DNA of 64,000 nt from Megaustenia siamemsis (taxonomy: Eukaryota; Mollusca; Gastropoda; Stylommatophora; Ariophantidae). A program made the position numbers and the translations under genes. The stretch spans positions 68,448,660 to 68,512,659 of the forward strand of contig JAVIAB010000092.1 in the NCBI GenBank assembly GCA_032433765.1. The letters run 5' to 3'. The notes below the pieces were generated by a model, which searched no databases, had not been told where the DNA came from, and worked only from the letters and a program-made list of their open reading frames with translations. Positions 11,291 through 23,130 of the stretch are shown here, piece after piece (the stretch's first letter is position 1; each line of letters starts with the position of its first letter).

Positions 11291-11639
11291 GTCTGACATT
11301 TATGCATATGTAAACTCAGACCCAGAAACTCAGTGGCAACACTATTAGGACAGTTGAACATGTTACAGTAAATATAAAATTTCTCTGGTGTTTCAGTGCA
11401 CCGATATCCTACTCCGTGTATCGGAAGCTAAGTGAACAAGTTACTTAGCAGAACAAAGAAAACATCAAACACATCTTGACTAAAGAAACAACTCGTGTCG
11501 TGTAGCCTAAAGAAATATGCAACTTCATGTGAATTGGAAAAAAAAACGGACTTTGATGTAAAAGACAAGGTTATACTCGAGAGGAAACAAGAAAGAGCAA
11601 ACTCTGATGTGCAGAATTGTAACAGAAAAGACAAGTTGA
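11291..11639. other. Intergenic, no gene seen
   Basis: Single-copy-looking sequence between the microsatellite and the next minisatellite. No gene is supported. Confidence 0.55.
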
Positions 11640-11727
11640 GGATGACTGATGGAGAAGACTCTTGGCAATTGTGGTTGTTGGAGATTCTTGGTAATGGTTG
11701 TTGTGGGAGATTCTTGGTAATGGTTGT

Positions 11728-11842
11728 TGAAGAAGCACTAGGAAACATAACAGCAGCAGAAGCGAATAGAAGAGCAAAAGACCGTAAATTATATCTCACA
11801 TCGACGCTGAAAGGCAAATGAGGAAAGAAAAAAGAAGAAGAA
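11728..11842 (+). mobile_element. LINE family G, extreme 3' end
   Basis: A short 5'-truncated LINE end whose frame reads EALGNITAAEANRRAKDRKL then YLTSTLKGK and stop, followed by a GAA-rich tail. The same C-terminal text occurs in the - strand copies at 40.5-41.8 and 53.9-54.3 kb (ANRRAKNRRLYLPSTPT), which identifies the family. It lies inside the 26-bp minisatellite. TTGTTGAAG and TAGTTGAAG at the two ends may be a decayed target duplication. Confidence 0.8.
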
Positions 11843-11912
11843 GGTAGTTGAAGGAGATTCTTGGCAATTCAATGATAATGGTGACCTCTTCTTCCATTCA
11901 ATCAAATTTCTG

Positions 11913-11984
11913 AGGAGGGGATCTGAGCACCTATGGACATGTTCGGAGTATAATGATGATGACCCGAAAATAACTCAATAACTC
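11913..11984 (+). mobile_element. Dispersed 3' tail module X, copy 3
   Basis: GGGGATCTGAGCACCTATGG, GACATGTTCGGAGTATAATG, then ATGATGACCCGAAAATAACT and CAATAACTC, sitting within the 26-bp minisatellite, which resumes immediately afterwards. It is the shortest and cleanest copy. Confidence 0.75.
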
Positions 11985-12420
11985 TTGGCAATTGTGGGTG
12001 GAGAAGTTTTTTGTGATTTGTGGTTGTGGGAGATTCTTGGTAATTGTGGTTGAAGAGGTTTCTTGGTAATTGTAGTTGTGGGAGATTCTTGGTAATGGTA
12101 GTTGAATGAGATTCTTGGCAATTGTGGTTGAAGAAGTTTCTTGGTAATTGTGGTTGTGGGAGATTCTTGGTAATTATGATACGAGAGGTTTCTTGATAAT
12201 TGTGTTTATGGGAGATTCTTGGTAATGGTAGTTGAAGCAGATTCTTGGCAATTGTGATTGAAGAAGTTTCTTGGTAATTGTGGTTGTGGGAGATTCTTGG
12301 TAATTATGGTACGAGAGGTTTCTTGATAATTGTGTTTATGGGAGATTCTTGGTAATGGTAGTTGAAGCAGATTATTGGCAATTGTGGTTGAAGAAGTTTC
12401 TTAGTGATGGTACTTGAAGG

Positions 12421-13395
12421 AAAACCATGTTAAGTGTGTCTAGACAAAGGATTTGTCTCTGGTCATTGAAAAAAAGACTTGACTTATTTATTTACAAAAA
12501 AAAGTGTTTTTTTTTTACAACTCTCAGAAAAAAAATCTTCAAACATGTAGTAGCAGAAAACATAAAGAAGAACAGACAACCCGAACTAAAATGGAACCCG
12601 TTAGTTCTCGACAAAACACCTTTCATTTCAACACCAGCTTAGAAACCTATTGTTTTATTAAAACAAGAGTCGACTAGAGTGTCAAATACCTTAGTCACGC
12701 CCCTGCTTCTAGACAATGCTGCGTCTTGAGCGATATTCTCTAGAATATCACAAACAAGCTAAGACCATCTAACAAATGGCTGGAACCTTGGGGCTCATTC
12801 GCTAGAAACTTGCGGCACGAAAGTTACAATCAATCTCACGGGGCCAATTTGGAAGTAAAATAAGCCGGTAAATTCGTCGTTTGCATTCATTACCAGAACG
12901 CTGCCATGTTCCCCATGTTGTTCGTGTCATTAAAAAACAGATATGGTGCTTTCCCGTCGTCCTCCACAATCTTCGTTCTTTTCTTTTCCACTGCACAAAC
13001 TGGAGAGTAGACACAGTAGCGTCTGGTAGCTAAAAAATGGCCGTTAAGCTGAGTTTATTTCAGTATGTTTAATTTCCCATCGGGCTAGAGAGGGCAAATG
13101 ATAATTTATTCATCTTTGTTTTTAGAACTGCTTTAATATATTGTGGCGCGCTGCTGGTAACAAATACAGTGTTGAATTTGCGTAACATTAGGTCTAAACC
13201 CCCCCCCCCCCCCTTTGTCATCATTGTTATCATCATCTTCTTAATTTTCTTCTTTGTCTTCTATACTCGCTGACGTAGAGTACCACGATTCTACCTACGT
13301 GTTTCATACGTCTACCCTTCTTAATTGTATCTGTCAATTCATTACATTGACCTGTAGCTACAAGCTTTTTTTTTTCTACCAGATTGTCAGAATTG
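12421..13395. other. Intergenic, mostly unique sequence
   Basis: No gene is supported. 12640-13090 is non-repetitive with balanced composition and could be conserved noncoding DNA. A C homopolymer (about 13199-13213) and an ATC/CTT-rich stretch follow. Confidence 0.55.
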
Positions 13396-15530
13396 TCCAA
13401 AGTTACAGTTTATGTTCATCTCCTCACTGAATGTTACATTTTATGTTCATCTACTCGTTGAATGTTACAGTTTTTGTTCATCTACTCACTGAATATTACA
13501 TTGTATGTTCATCTACTCACTGAATGTTTCATTTTATGTTCATCTGCTCACTGAATGTTATATTTTATGTTCATCTACTCACTGAATGTTACATTTTATG
13601 TTCATCTACTCACTGAATGTTACATTTTATATTCATCTACTCACTGAATGTTACATTTTATATTCATCTACTCACGAATGTTACATTTTATGTTCATCTA
13701 CTCGTTCAATCTTACATTTTATGTTCATCTCCTCACTGAATGTTACATTTTATGTTCATCTACTCACTGAATGTTACATTTTATATTCATCTACTCACTG
13801 AATGTTGCATTTTATATTCATCTACTCACGAATGTTACATTTTATGTTCATCTACTCGTTCAATCTTACATTTTATGTTCATCTACTCACTGAATGTTAC
13901 ATTTTATGTTCATCTACTCACTGAATGTTACATTTTATGTTCATCTACTCATTGAATGTTACAGTTATGTTCATCTAATCACGAATGTTACATTTTATGT
14001 TCATCTACTCGTTCAATCTTACATTTTATGTTCATCTACTCACTGAATGTTACATTTTATGTTCATCTACTCGTTGAATGTTACATTTTATGTTCATCTA
14101 CTCACTGAATGTTACATATTATGTTCATCTACTCGTTGAATGTTACATTTTATGTTCATCTACTCGCTGAATGTTACAGTTTATGTTCATTTACTCGTTG
14201 AATGTTACATTTTATGTTCATGTACTCACTGAATGTTACATTTTATGTTCATCTACTCACTGAATGTTACATTTTATGTTCATCTACTCACTGAATGTTA
14301 CATTTTATGTTCATCTACTCACTGAATGTTACATTTTATGTTCATCTACTCACTGAATGTTACATTTTATGTTCATCTACTCGCTGAATGTTACAGTTTA
14401 TGTTCATCTACTCACTGAATGTTACAGTTTATGTTCATCTACTCACTGAATGTTTTATGTTCATCTACTCACTGAATGTTACATTTTATGTTCATCTACT
14501 CGCTGAATGTTACATTTTATGTTAATCTACTCACTGAATGTTACATTTTATGTTCATCTACTCACTGAATGCTACATTTTATGTTCATCTACTCGCTGAA
14601 TGTTACATTTTATATTCATCTACTCGCTGAATGTTACATTTTATGTTCATCTACTCGCTGAATGTTACATTTTATGTTCATCTACTCACTGAATGTTACA
14701 TTTTATGTTCATCTACTCACTGAATGTTACATTTTATGTTCATCTACTCACTGAATGTTACATTTTATGTCCATCTACTCACTGAATGTTACATTTTATG
14801 TTCATCTACTCACTGAATGTTATATTTTATATTCATCTACTCACTGAATGTTACATTTTATGTTCATCTATTCACGAATGTTACATTTTATGTTCATCTA
14901 CTCGCTGAATGTTACACTTTATGTTCATCTACTCGCTGAATGTTACATTTTATGTTCATCTACTCGCGGAATGTTACATTTTATGTTCATCTACTCGTTG
15001 AATGTTACATTTTATGTTAATCTACTCACTGAATGTGACATTTTATGTTCATATACTCGTTGAATGTTACATTTTATGTTCATCTACTCGCTGAATGTTT
15101 CATTTTATGTTCATCTACTTGTTGAATGTTACATTTTATGTTCATCTCCTCACTGAATGTTACAGTTTATGTTCATCTACTCGTTGAATGTTACATTTTA
15201 TGTTAATCTACTCACTGAATGTTACATTTTATGTTCATCTACTCACTGAATGTTACAGTTTATGTTCATCTACTCACTGAATGTTACAGTTTATGTTCAT
15301 CTACTCGCTGAATGTTACAGTTTATGGTCATCTACTCGCTGAATATTACATTTTATGTTCATCTACTCGCTGAATGTTACATTTTATATTCATCTACTCA
15401 CTGAATGTTACATTTTATATTCATCTACTCACTGAATGTTACATTTTATATTCATCTACTCGCTGAATGTTACATTTTATGTTCATCTACTCACTGAATG
15501 TTACATTTTATGTTCATCTACTCATCGGAT
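13396..15530. repeat. Minisatellite, 31-bp unit
   Basis: About 68 copies of a 31-bp unit (core TTACATTTTATGTTCATCTA, then CTCACTGAATG). Common variants are CTCGCTG, CTCGTTG, ATATTC for ATGTTC, and ACAGTTT for ACATTTT. A block with a shortened CTCACGAATG junction occurs twice in a row near 13670 and 13830, indicating duplication of a multi-unit segment. Confidence 0.97.
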
Positions 15531-15544
15531 TTGTTTAAAGCTAC

Positions 15545-15870
15545 TCCATTCTTTTTCATAGCAGCTTATAGCAGCGTATAGAAAGCGTATCACAGCTTAT
15601 ATCAGCTTATCACTGCTTATAGCAGCGTATAGAAAGCGTATTACAGCTTATAGCAGCTTATCACAGCGTATGGCAACGTATCACAGCGTATCACAGCTTA
15701 TGGTAACGTATCACAGCTTATAGCAACGTATCACAGCGTATCACAGATAATCGCAACGTATCACAGCGTATAGTAGCGTATCACAGCGTATAGCAGGGTA
15801 TAGCAGCGTATCACAGCGTATAGCAGCGTATCACAGCCTATAGCAGCGCATCACGGCCTATAACAGCGTA
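15545..15870. repeat. Short tandem repeat, 10-bp unit
   Basis: About 32 copies of a 10-bp unit of the form YACAGCGTAT / TAGCAGCGTA / TAGCAGCTTA, fairly diverged. The period of 10 is close to one DNA helical turn. Confidence 0.9.
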
Positions 15871-16111
15871 ACTTCGTCTGAAGTTACTTTTGATTGTCGT
15901 CTACCAACTTATTACATTTGCCCGAAGTTACTAATTCCTCTATTGAGTGGGTAAGGTAAATGTAGTCTTATAGCAATTAATATTGGGTAATGAAGTTTTA
16001 TTGTACTAAGGCACAACTTCACGAAGTAGAGGTATCCATTTCCCGTTACCGTTGCCTTTCTTTCCATGAGAATATCTCTGGTACAAATTTAAAGAGGCTG
16101 ATGGGTCTTGA

Positions 16112-16118
16112 AAGCCTT

Positions 16119-16161
<43 letters not shown>

Positions 16162-16460
16162 GCATGTGCCATACCAGTTGGCGTAGGCGATCATGTCCCT
16201 CCACAATCTTCTATACATCGTATCAATTCTGTTGTTGACTGTTTTCCATGCCATGATACCAAGCTATCCAGTATTTTCTCTCTTTGTCGTCCACGATCTC
16301 TCCCTGTAATTTGCAAGTTGTAACCAAGTATTCCAACTTTCCTCTTCTCATGATGTGCCAAACAAATTTTGATATTTTCTTTCTGGTGTTTCATATGAGC
16401 TCCCAAAAGGGTTGGCCTCTTTAGGAATTTCCTCGTTGGTCTTTTTTTTAGCTTTTAGAG
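16112..16460 (-). mobile_element. RTE-like LINE, 3' end (family RTE-a)
   Basis: On the - strand the frames read KKTNEEIPKEAN, KRKVGILGYNLQITGRDRGR, REKILDSLVSWHGKQSTTEL and IRCIEDCGG, ending in an (ATG)n tail visible on the + strand as (CAT)n at about 16117-16160. The text matches the C-terminus of the 29.5-31.8 kb element (KKTNKEILKEAN, KVGILGYNW). It is heavily 5'-truncated and frameshifted. Confidence 0.88.
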
Positions 16461-16589
16461 TCTTTTAGGCAAAAAACAAATATGTGTATTAACTTGCATT
16501 TATTTGCGTCTTTATCTTTCTAACGTTGATTCGACGACCGCTAACAGAAAATTTTCTTTTTCGTCATCCATGCTAGAAAGGACGATGGG

Positions 16590-16870
16590 GACTTGTTGAT
16601 CTCGAGGCATGACGCTGGCCTAGAGACAGAAAGGTTGTGAGTTCAAATCCCGGCTGAACCAGTTGGAATTTTTATTTATGATTTCTCTCTGCGGTAACCA
16701 CCCCTGGTCTCAGCAGTGAGTCGCGGCTTGAAACGTCAATTACTCATCGACGAAAAAAATATGACTACCTCCGAAGACGGAGTTATCTGCCTGTCCGGCG
16801 AGGGACCATTGTGCACATGGCTGCCATGGAAAAATGGAATAACACGCAAAAATTCAGTTACTAGTCTCTA
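16590..16870 (+). mobile_element. SINE-C copy
   Basis: A tRNA-like head (TCTCGAGGCATGACGCTGG as an A-box-like part, then GTGAGTTCAAATCCCGG as a B-box-like part) is followed by a body with CCTGGTCTCAGCAGTGAG and GGAGTTATCTGCCTGTCCGG. A second copy at 63590-64000 shows the same order of blocks (CCCTGGTCTCTGGGTAATGA, GAATATCTGCCTGCATGGC). The family is distinct from SINE-A. Confidence 0.7.
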
Positions 16871-17144
16871 GGGTCATCGTCAGAGGTGAAAGCTGGTGAA
16901 CGCAAAAAAAAAAAAAGAACAAGGAAAAAAAAGAAAAAAGAAAGGACGATAAGTGGGCGTAGATGTGGTGTGTTGTGGTTTGCAGCTAGGCTGCGATATT
17001 TCTTTCTTTCGGCCCAACACATCAGACTTCAGCACGGTGTTTTTTATTACACTGGGTTGTCTTCCCTCTTCGATCACTACTCGCTTGGCCAGACTGGATT
17101 GTCTGTTTCCAGGAACATCACTGGGAGGTGAAGCAGTCTTCTTC

Positions 17145-17630
17145 AGCTCAGCAGGTAGGTCGCTGACTGCACTCAGCTCAGCAGGTAGGTCGCTGACTGC
17201 ACTCAGCTCAGCAGGTAGGTCGCTGACTGCCCTCAGCTCAGCAGGTAGGTCGCTGACTGCACTCAGCTCAGCAGGTAGGTCGCTGACTGCACTCAGCTCA
17301 GCAGGTAGGTCGCTGACTGCACTCAGCTCAGCAGGTAGGCCGCTGACTGCACTCAGTTCAGCAGGTAGCTCGCTGACTGCACTCAGCTCAGCAGGTAGGT
17401 CGCTGACTACACTCAGCTCAACAATGGGTCGCTGACTGCACTCAGCTTAGCAGTGGGTCGCTGACTGCACTCAGCTAAACAATGAGTCGCTGACTGCACT
17501 CAGCTCACAACGGGTCGCTGACTGCACCTAGCTCAGCAATGGGTCGCTGACTACGGACAGCTCAGCAGTGTGTTGCTGACTACGCTCAGCTCAGCAGTGG
17601 GTCGCTGACTGCACTCAGCTCAATTGCTGG
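17145..17630. repeat. Minisatellite, 30-bp unit
   Basis: About 16 copies of a 30-bp unit (CAGCTCAGCAGGTAGGTCGC then TGACTGCACT). The first nine are nearly identical. Those after 17400 have lost a few bases and diverged (AATGGGTCGCTGAC). Because 30 is a multiple of 3, an open frame of Ser/Ala/Gly/Arg/Leu/Thr decapeptides results at 16953-17435. I do not call it a protein. Confidence 0.95.
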
Positions 17631-18595
17631 TAGAGCGTCTTGGCATTGTAGTTGCATTAGAACACCGAACTTCCAGGTCGGCAGACGAGTGCACTAACCA
17701 CAAAGACACCGTGCTCTCCAAGTGAGTGGGTTGTCGATAGAATGAAACTGGTTTTTCATCGAGCAGGTCGACTTAGGAACGATCACCAGTGATAGCAGGA
17801 TATTCCTTTCTTATCAGTGTCCGGTTGGGTGTAAGTAAGACTCTACTTTAACATATACAATACGCGGCATCTGTATCATAAACATAGTCTTATTTCGTTG
17901 ACTTTAATTATGCTCCTCCTACCTCTTATCATCCCCCACCCCTCGTTGTACCCTAAGCAATGAACCAGTTTCATTGCAGTCAGGAACTCCACGAATTGTC
18001 ACGGCGTTTTCCAAAATACATCGGTAAATTCTGTTGACAAGGTCACTCCGCGCACGTCCTACTCGCAGCAAAGGCGACGATTTCTAACCTCCTTAGTCGC
18101 CTCTTACGACAAGCGTGGCAGGTTACAGTGGCTCTATTCTTTTCTCCTCTCACCATGTGGGCTACGGTAGCCATACCACCCCTACCCTCCCCCATTTTTT
18201 CCTCCTACTGCAACCTTTTCCGGACAGACCAAATTTAGTGAATAAAGTAATAAGACGAGACAAAGAAGAAACAACTCCGTGACACTATCTGATGGCGTAT
18301 AAAGAATATTGTTTTAGTGTCCCTATTTTTAATATACTTTCGATACATTATTTTTGTTATTAATTACGGAAGTGCACACTATCTTTCCCAGGAAACTTCA
18401 GTAACCAATTAAGACAGGATGAATCTGAAAGACGTCGGTCATGACCTCTTATTAGTTTAGTTCACTTATCACTGACCTACAGCGACTCTTCTAAGCGCTA
18501 CGCTAATAGTTTTCTTTAATATCACTATGTTTAGAGCAATTATACGCGGCAATCCAAACCAACACTAATTCAGGTCTATGACTGTTTTCTGTCAT
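17631..18595. other. Intergenic with tRNA-like and dispersed-repeat-like scraps
   Basis: No gene is visible. On the - strand, 17715-17640 reads GTGGTTAGTGCACTCGTCTG and GGAAGTTCGGTGTTC, a weak tRNA-like head. The motif CGTAAGAGGCGACTAAGGAG (- strand, about 18110-18090) looks like a piece of an interspersed repeat, but I cannot assign a family. The remainder is unremarkable. Confidence 0.45.
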
Positions 18596-18599
18596 AGGA

Positions 18600-20040
18600 T
18601 TAAATCACAGCCACTCATTTCTCTACTTTCTCACGTTACATTTACCCTAAGTTACTTATTCTCTTACCCACTCATCAAATGTGTCATCTCTACCCATTTA
18701 TCAAATTGTCTTATTATTCTTTTGCACACTCATCAAATTTACCCTTCAGCTGCATATTATCCTATACACTCATCAAATTTACCCTGCCACACATTCTTTT
18801 ACTCATCAAATTCACCCTCAGATACCTCTTTCTTACTCGTTCATCAAATTTACTTGTGGCCACTTATTGTCTTACCCACTCATTAAATTTACTCTATTCA
18901 CCCACTCATCAAATTTACTTTTAACTATGTTTTATGTATCCACTCATCAATTTTACCGTAAACTACTTATTTCTCTACACACTGATCACATTTAACTTCT
19001 CTACTTATTCCCTTGCCTACTCATCACATTTACCATTTCTATTCATTCTTCTACTTGCTAATCAAGTTTGTCATGTCAACTCATTCCTCTACTCACTCAT
19101 CAAATTACCCTTTCTACTCATTTCCCTATTTGCAATTCAATTTTACCCTTTCACGTATTCATCTAGCCAGTCATCAAATTTACCTTCGTCATTCATTGTT
19201 CAAACTTATTCACTAAATTTACTCTCACTATTCATACTCCATTTCACTCTCAAATTCACCATCACTACTAATTTTCCTATTCACGCATCCAATTTACCCT
19301 CGCTACTCATTTCCCAACTCACTCATCAAATTCACCCTCGCTACTCATTTCCCTACTCACTGATCAAATTCACCCTCGCTACTCATTTTCCTACTCATTC
19401 ATCAAATTCACCATCGCTACTCATTTTCCTACTCATTCATCAAATTCACCCTCGCTACTCATTTTCCTACTCATTCATCAAATTCACCATCGCTACTCAT
19501 TTCCTTTCTTATTCATCAAATTCACCATCCATTCTCATTTCCGTTCTCATCAAATTCACCCTCGCTACTCATTTCCCTACGCATTCATCACTTTCACCCT
19601 CGCTACTCATTTCCTCACTCACTCATCAAATTCCCCTTCGCTACTCATTTTGCTACTCATTTTGCTACTCATTTTGCTACTCATTTCCCTACTCACTCAT
19701 CAAATTCACCTTCGCTACTCATTTCCCTACTCACTCATCAAATTCACCTTCGCTACTCATTTTGCTACTCATTTCCCTACTCACTCATCAAATTCACCTT
19801 CGCTACTCATTTTGCTACTCATTTCCCTACTCACTCATCAAATTCACCTTCGCTACTCATTTCCCTACTCACTCATCAAATTCACCTTCGCTACTCATTT
19901 CCCTACTCACTCATCAAATTCACCCTCGCTACTCATTTCCCTACTCACTCATCAAATTTACCACCCTCTCTATTCATTCCAGCACTCATTCATCAAATTT
20001 ACCACCCTCTCAGTTAAATCCCTCGCTCTCTCATCAGTTT
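18600..20040. repeat. Minisatellite, 38-bp unit
   Basis: The unit is CTACTCATTTCCCTACTCAC followed by TCATCAAATTCACCCTCG, 38 bp. Copies from 19240 to 19960 are well conserved. Those from 18600 to 19240 are increasingly diverged in sequence and length. Extra 13-bp TTTGCTACTCATT inserts occur at about 19645-19680 and recur with their neighbours near 19760 and 19810. Long Ser/Leu/Thr-rich open frames (for example 18934-20043) are artefacts of the array. Confidence 0.95.
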
Positions 20041-20099
20041 TAATCTCCGTTACCAACTCCATCTCTTCTTCTTTAAACAGAAACTTTCTCCTATTTTTC

Positions 20100-20540
20100 C
20101 TAAACACTTTCGAAAGCGGTCTCTCGGCTAATTCCAACAACAGTCTCAGCGATTCGATCTCAATCGGCCATCAGGCGGTATTAGGATGCAAACTTGAATC
20201 TCCCAGGGATCAATTATTCCGGAGATCACTGACGGTAAAACCATTAGCTGGGACCCAGAAAACAGATCGCTAGACGTCTGCGGCCCGCTATGGCGCGTTC
20301 TAAATTGGACCCTTGCGACTCCTTGCAAATCAGGGACTCCAAAAAGCCCCTATCTCTAAACGTTAGTAAAAGAAAGGATAGGTGGAATTTGATCACCCGC
20401 AGCATTAATCATGTAGGGAGAGACAAGCAAGTGACAATGAAGACGGTTCGTGAATATATTGATAGATTTAATATACGGGGTGTAGAGGCTTCAGAAAATG
20501 ACACAAGAGATCTAGAGAAAATGTTTAGCTTTTAGGAGAA
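20100..20540. other. Non-repetitive island of balanced composition
   Basis: After the repeats, 20100-20330 is single-copy-looking with mixed composition and motifs such as GGGATCAATTATTCC, GGTATTAGGATGCAAAC and AAACCATTAGCTGGGA (ATTA/AATTA homeodomain-type cores). The frame 20290-20535 (81 codons, SKRKDRWNLI...) has no recognisable domain. It may be conserved noncoding DNA or an unrecognised short exon. I call neither. Confidence 0.4.
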
Positions 20541-21469
20541 AATAAAAGCTGGAGGCGCGATGGGAGATTGTCAGAAAAGGGCAAAATGGTAAAACAGCGA
20601 ATCCCGTTCATGGGCAGAGTGAGTTGTTTAATCACGTGATTTGTGCCAATCATTGACAATAAATGATGGAAGTTTATTATTCTTGTCGGTTGCCCAGACT
20701 GTGATAATGAGCTGTTTGAGAATGTGTTCGGTTCTTTAAAAGGTGCACATGTACATAACAATAGTGGAGGGAAAATTGGAACAGTGAAGTGATGAAAATG
20801 CAGACATTGAGAGGGTATGGCACATACAATGTGTATGGTAAACATGCAGGTGACGTCAGTCATAACGGAGCAAGCAGAAAAGCGATGAACAAATAGGGAA
20901 GATATGGCACATAGAGGGGATATGGTAAACATGCAGGTGACGTCAGTTATAGACCAGTCTGGCGTAGAGATAGACACGGACATTGGGTTTAGACATATAG
21001 AATATCTTGCTTCCTTTTCTTTTATTGTATATTTTTTTCAAGATATATTTTATAGTAATATGAATTGGTTGTTACATTGCTCAATATTTCTATTATAATG
21101 AATGTTACTTTGCACAAATACCGTGTCTTACATTATGGCACGTCAGTGTTATAACATTTGCAAGAAGAATATATCTGAGATATCAATTCAATATTAGTTT
21201 TCTTTTTATTATAATCTATAAGTGATTTTATTTTGCGATTCAACATTGATTTCCGCCAGTGAAAAGGAGGTCGTGCTCTGTTATCCAGTGCAATAAGACA
21301 ACAGAACAGTGTGCTTGCTATAATAAGCATTTCTCGACTGATATGATGACGATCATGTAGTACATGTACGTGTAAAGAAGTTTAGAAGGCTGATGTTAGA
21401 AACCCACGTGGTTTATGGGAGATAGACGTAGGGAAGAAGTCACATATATGGACGATTAAAGGTTTAGAA
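20541..21469. other. Intergenic with a duplicated TGACGTCA segment
   Basis: A segment of about 50 bp (TATGGCACATA..., ATGGTAAACATGCAGGTGAC) is present twice, at about 20815-20865 and 20903-20952. Each copy contains the palindrome TGACGTCA (20851-20858 and 20938-20945), the consensus cAMP-response element. No gene is visible. Confidence 0.6.
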
Positions 21470-21830
21470 GATAAACAGAACTACCCAGTGGCATAAATAC
21501 GAGAGTAGACATATATAGAAAACAAAAGTATCGAATAAAGGAAACCATATTTGTAAAGGCAAACGCATCGAATAAGGCAGACATATTTGAGAAAAAATGT
21601 ATAGTTAAGTGGACAAGCATACAGCAGAAGACAGACATCGCAAAGTAGGCAGATATAAAGGAAAACACAGATAAAGCAAAGAATATAGAGATACATGAGA
21701 AGACGGATCTTTTCGTATACATAATTAAGAAGACAGATATTGCAAAAAAGGCAGACATTAATAAAGAGACAGACACAATCAAGACAGACATTCAAGATTC
21801 TGCATAGTGAAAAATGCAGACAGGAAGATA
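21470..21830. repeat. Degenerate AGACA-rich repeat
   Basis: About a dozen loosely spaced, strongly diverged copies of a roughly 30-bp unit containing GCAGACAT or AGACAGAYAT followed by A-rich spacers. They look like an old tandem array. The Phe/Cys/Leu-rich open frames on the - strand are by-products. Confidence 0.6.
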
Positions 21831-22069
21831 GATTAGATATTTAAATGTTAGTCACAGAGATTATTTTTAACAAAAGGAGATAAGAAACAGACGTATACGT
21901 GAGTGCAAGTAATGAAGAGAGAGAAATAAAGCACTCGAAGACCGTTCCCTATCGGACCTAACACTGTGCTGCGGGATGATGACTAGAGGTTTGACATATT
22001 ATGAGGTTTTGTGTCCCACAATTTGACCAGCAATCCAGCTGTATAAATGTGTGCTCCATTTATTAATAT

Positions 22070-22292
22070 GGGGCCGCGATAGTTCAGTGATCAGTGAACT
22101 GGACTACTAAGGACAAGAGCTTCACAGCTTCAAGGTTCACCCAGCCTTAAATGGGTAAGGTATTGTTTGTGGGACAAAAAAGCGGCACTGGCGTAATACT
22201 GACCATGTTACCCTAATTATAATGTGTTGAAGGTCTGTAAACAACAAGCACCCTAACTTCAAATTATCTATATATACACCAGGTGACGTAAC
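22070..22292 (+). mobile_element. SINE-A, diverged copy
   Basis: The head GGGCCGCGATAGTTCAGTGA and TCAGTGAACTGGACTAC, then TTCACCCAGCCTTAAATGGG, GCGGCACTGGCGTAATACTG, GAAGGTCTGTAAA and a decayed end. All the SINE-A blocks are in order with many substitutions and small deletions. It is an old copy. Confidence 0.85.
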
Positions 22293-22954
22293 TCCGGCCT
22301 TTACTATTTTACTTATTAATTTGCAATCACTCCCTGTGATCGAGAAGGAACAAGAATTGTGTTGCATTGTGCAAGAGAAAGGTAGGTGGGGAAAAGGTGG
22401 GGGGGGTAATTTTAAGTTTTCTTGTGACTGAAACCCGTTGTTAGGTCATAATGGCTCAGAAAGCGACGATCCATTTGCCTTAAAATATAGTTATTTGTCT
22501 GGGGCCATAGAAAAATTCGGCTCGAACAACAATGGACTGGTGGCGGGTAATGAGAGCTGTGAACCCTGACTTGGGCTAAGGAAGAGAGTTTAGATGCGAA
22601 CTTGTGTCTCCTATTGATTCGACAGTCAATTTTCTGACCAGATAATCAACAGAAACATCAGCTAAAAGAAAGGCCATATCATATGGTTCTGAGCCAAAAG
22701 GAAGGAGTTCATAGGTTTCCAGATCAATAACTAGCCAATAGACCAATCCTTCAATATTAAAAAAAAAAAAAAAAACTGTTGAGTAAACTAACATATACAC
22801 AAACAAACAAAAGATCACTGATTAAAAGACGGACATGGATTATGAAGTATATCTACATATTCGACAAAAGAGCACACACATTAGAATACATTTGGGGATA
22901 AATAATTATTTGTGTTTAGTGAACTAGTTATCAACAATCGCAACGACAGACGAA
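22293..22954. other. Intergenic, no gene seen
   Basis: A short G homopolymer (22402-22407) and an A homopolymer (22760-22774) are present. No gene or repeat family was recognised. Confidence 0.55.
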
Positions 22955-23038
22955 GCGAACGTCGTATAAAAAAAGATGGAGAGATTCAACACAAGAAATA
23001 CTAGAACACGTTATAGCTGAAGAGGTAAATCTAAGAGC

Positions 23039-23070
<32 letters not shown>

Positions 23071-23130
23071 AAATCTCTCCAAACTAATTTTTCCTCCACG
23101 CTGAAATCTAAGCGAAGAAGGAAACAATAT
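22955..23130 (+). mobile_element. LINE family G remnant with internal (GAAA)n expansion
   Basis: The frame RWRDSTQEILEHVIAEEVNL then RARK is the C-terminus of the GAA-tailed LINE family (compare RWIKGILESLGGITSEEANR at 54.0 kb, - strand). An (AAGA)n tract (23039-23072) interrupts it. A further piece reads SSTLKSKRRRKQYE. A microsatellite has grown inside the old coding end. It is dead. Confidence 0.65.

Larger units (their letters stand above)
11640..12420. repeat. Minisatellite, 26-bp unit with a 130-bp higher-order repeat
   Basis: Units of 26 bp beginning TTCTTGGTAATTGTGG fall into five variants that recur in the same order every 130 bp. For example, the TTATGATACGAGAGG variant near 12175 returns as TTATGGTACGAGAGG 130 bp later. 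The array is interrupted by a LINE remnant (11728-11842) and by module X (11913-11984). Confidence 0.9.

Noticed and set aside
16953..17435. 160-codon frame with Ser/Ala/Gly/Arg decapeptide repeats
   Set aside because: A 30-bp minisatellite keeps the frame open. The later copies lose the frame without any sign of constraint.
18085..18115. CGTAAGAGGCGACTAAGGAG motif as part of a known retroelement leader
   Set aside because: It looks familiar as an interspersed-repeat motif, but no longer similarity to any element in this window could be shown.
18934..20043. 369-codon open frame rich in Ser, Leu, Thr and Phe
   Set aside because: It lies entirely in the 38-bp minisatellite. All frames are nearly stop-free because of composition, and no domain is present.
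20290..20535. 81-codon frame with an ATG and a basic middle part
   Set aside because: No recognisable domain, splice signal or family pattern, so not called as a gene. Left within the unique-island entry.
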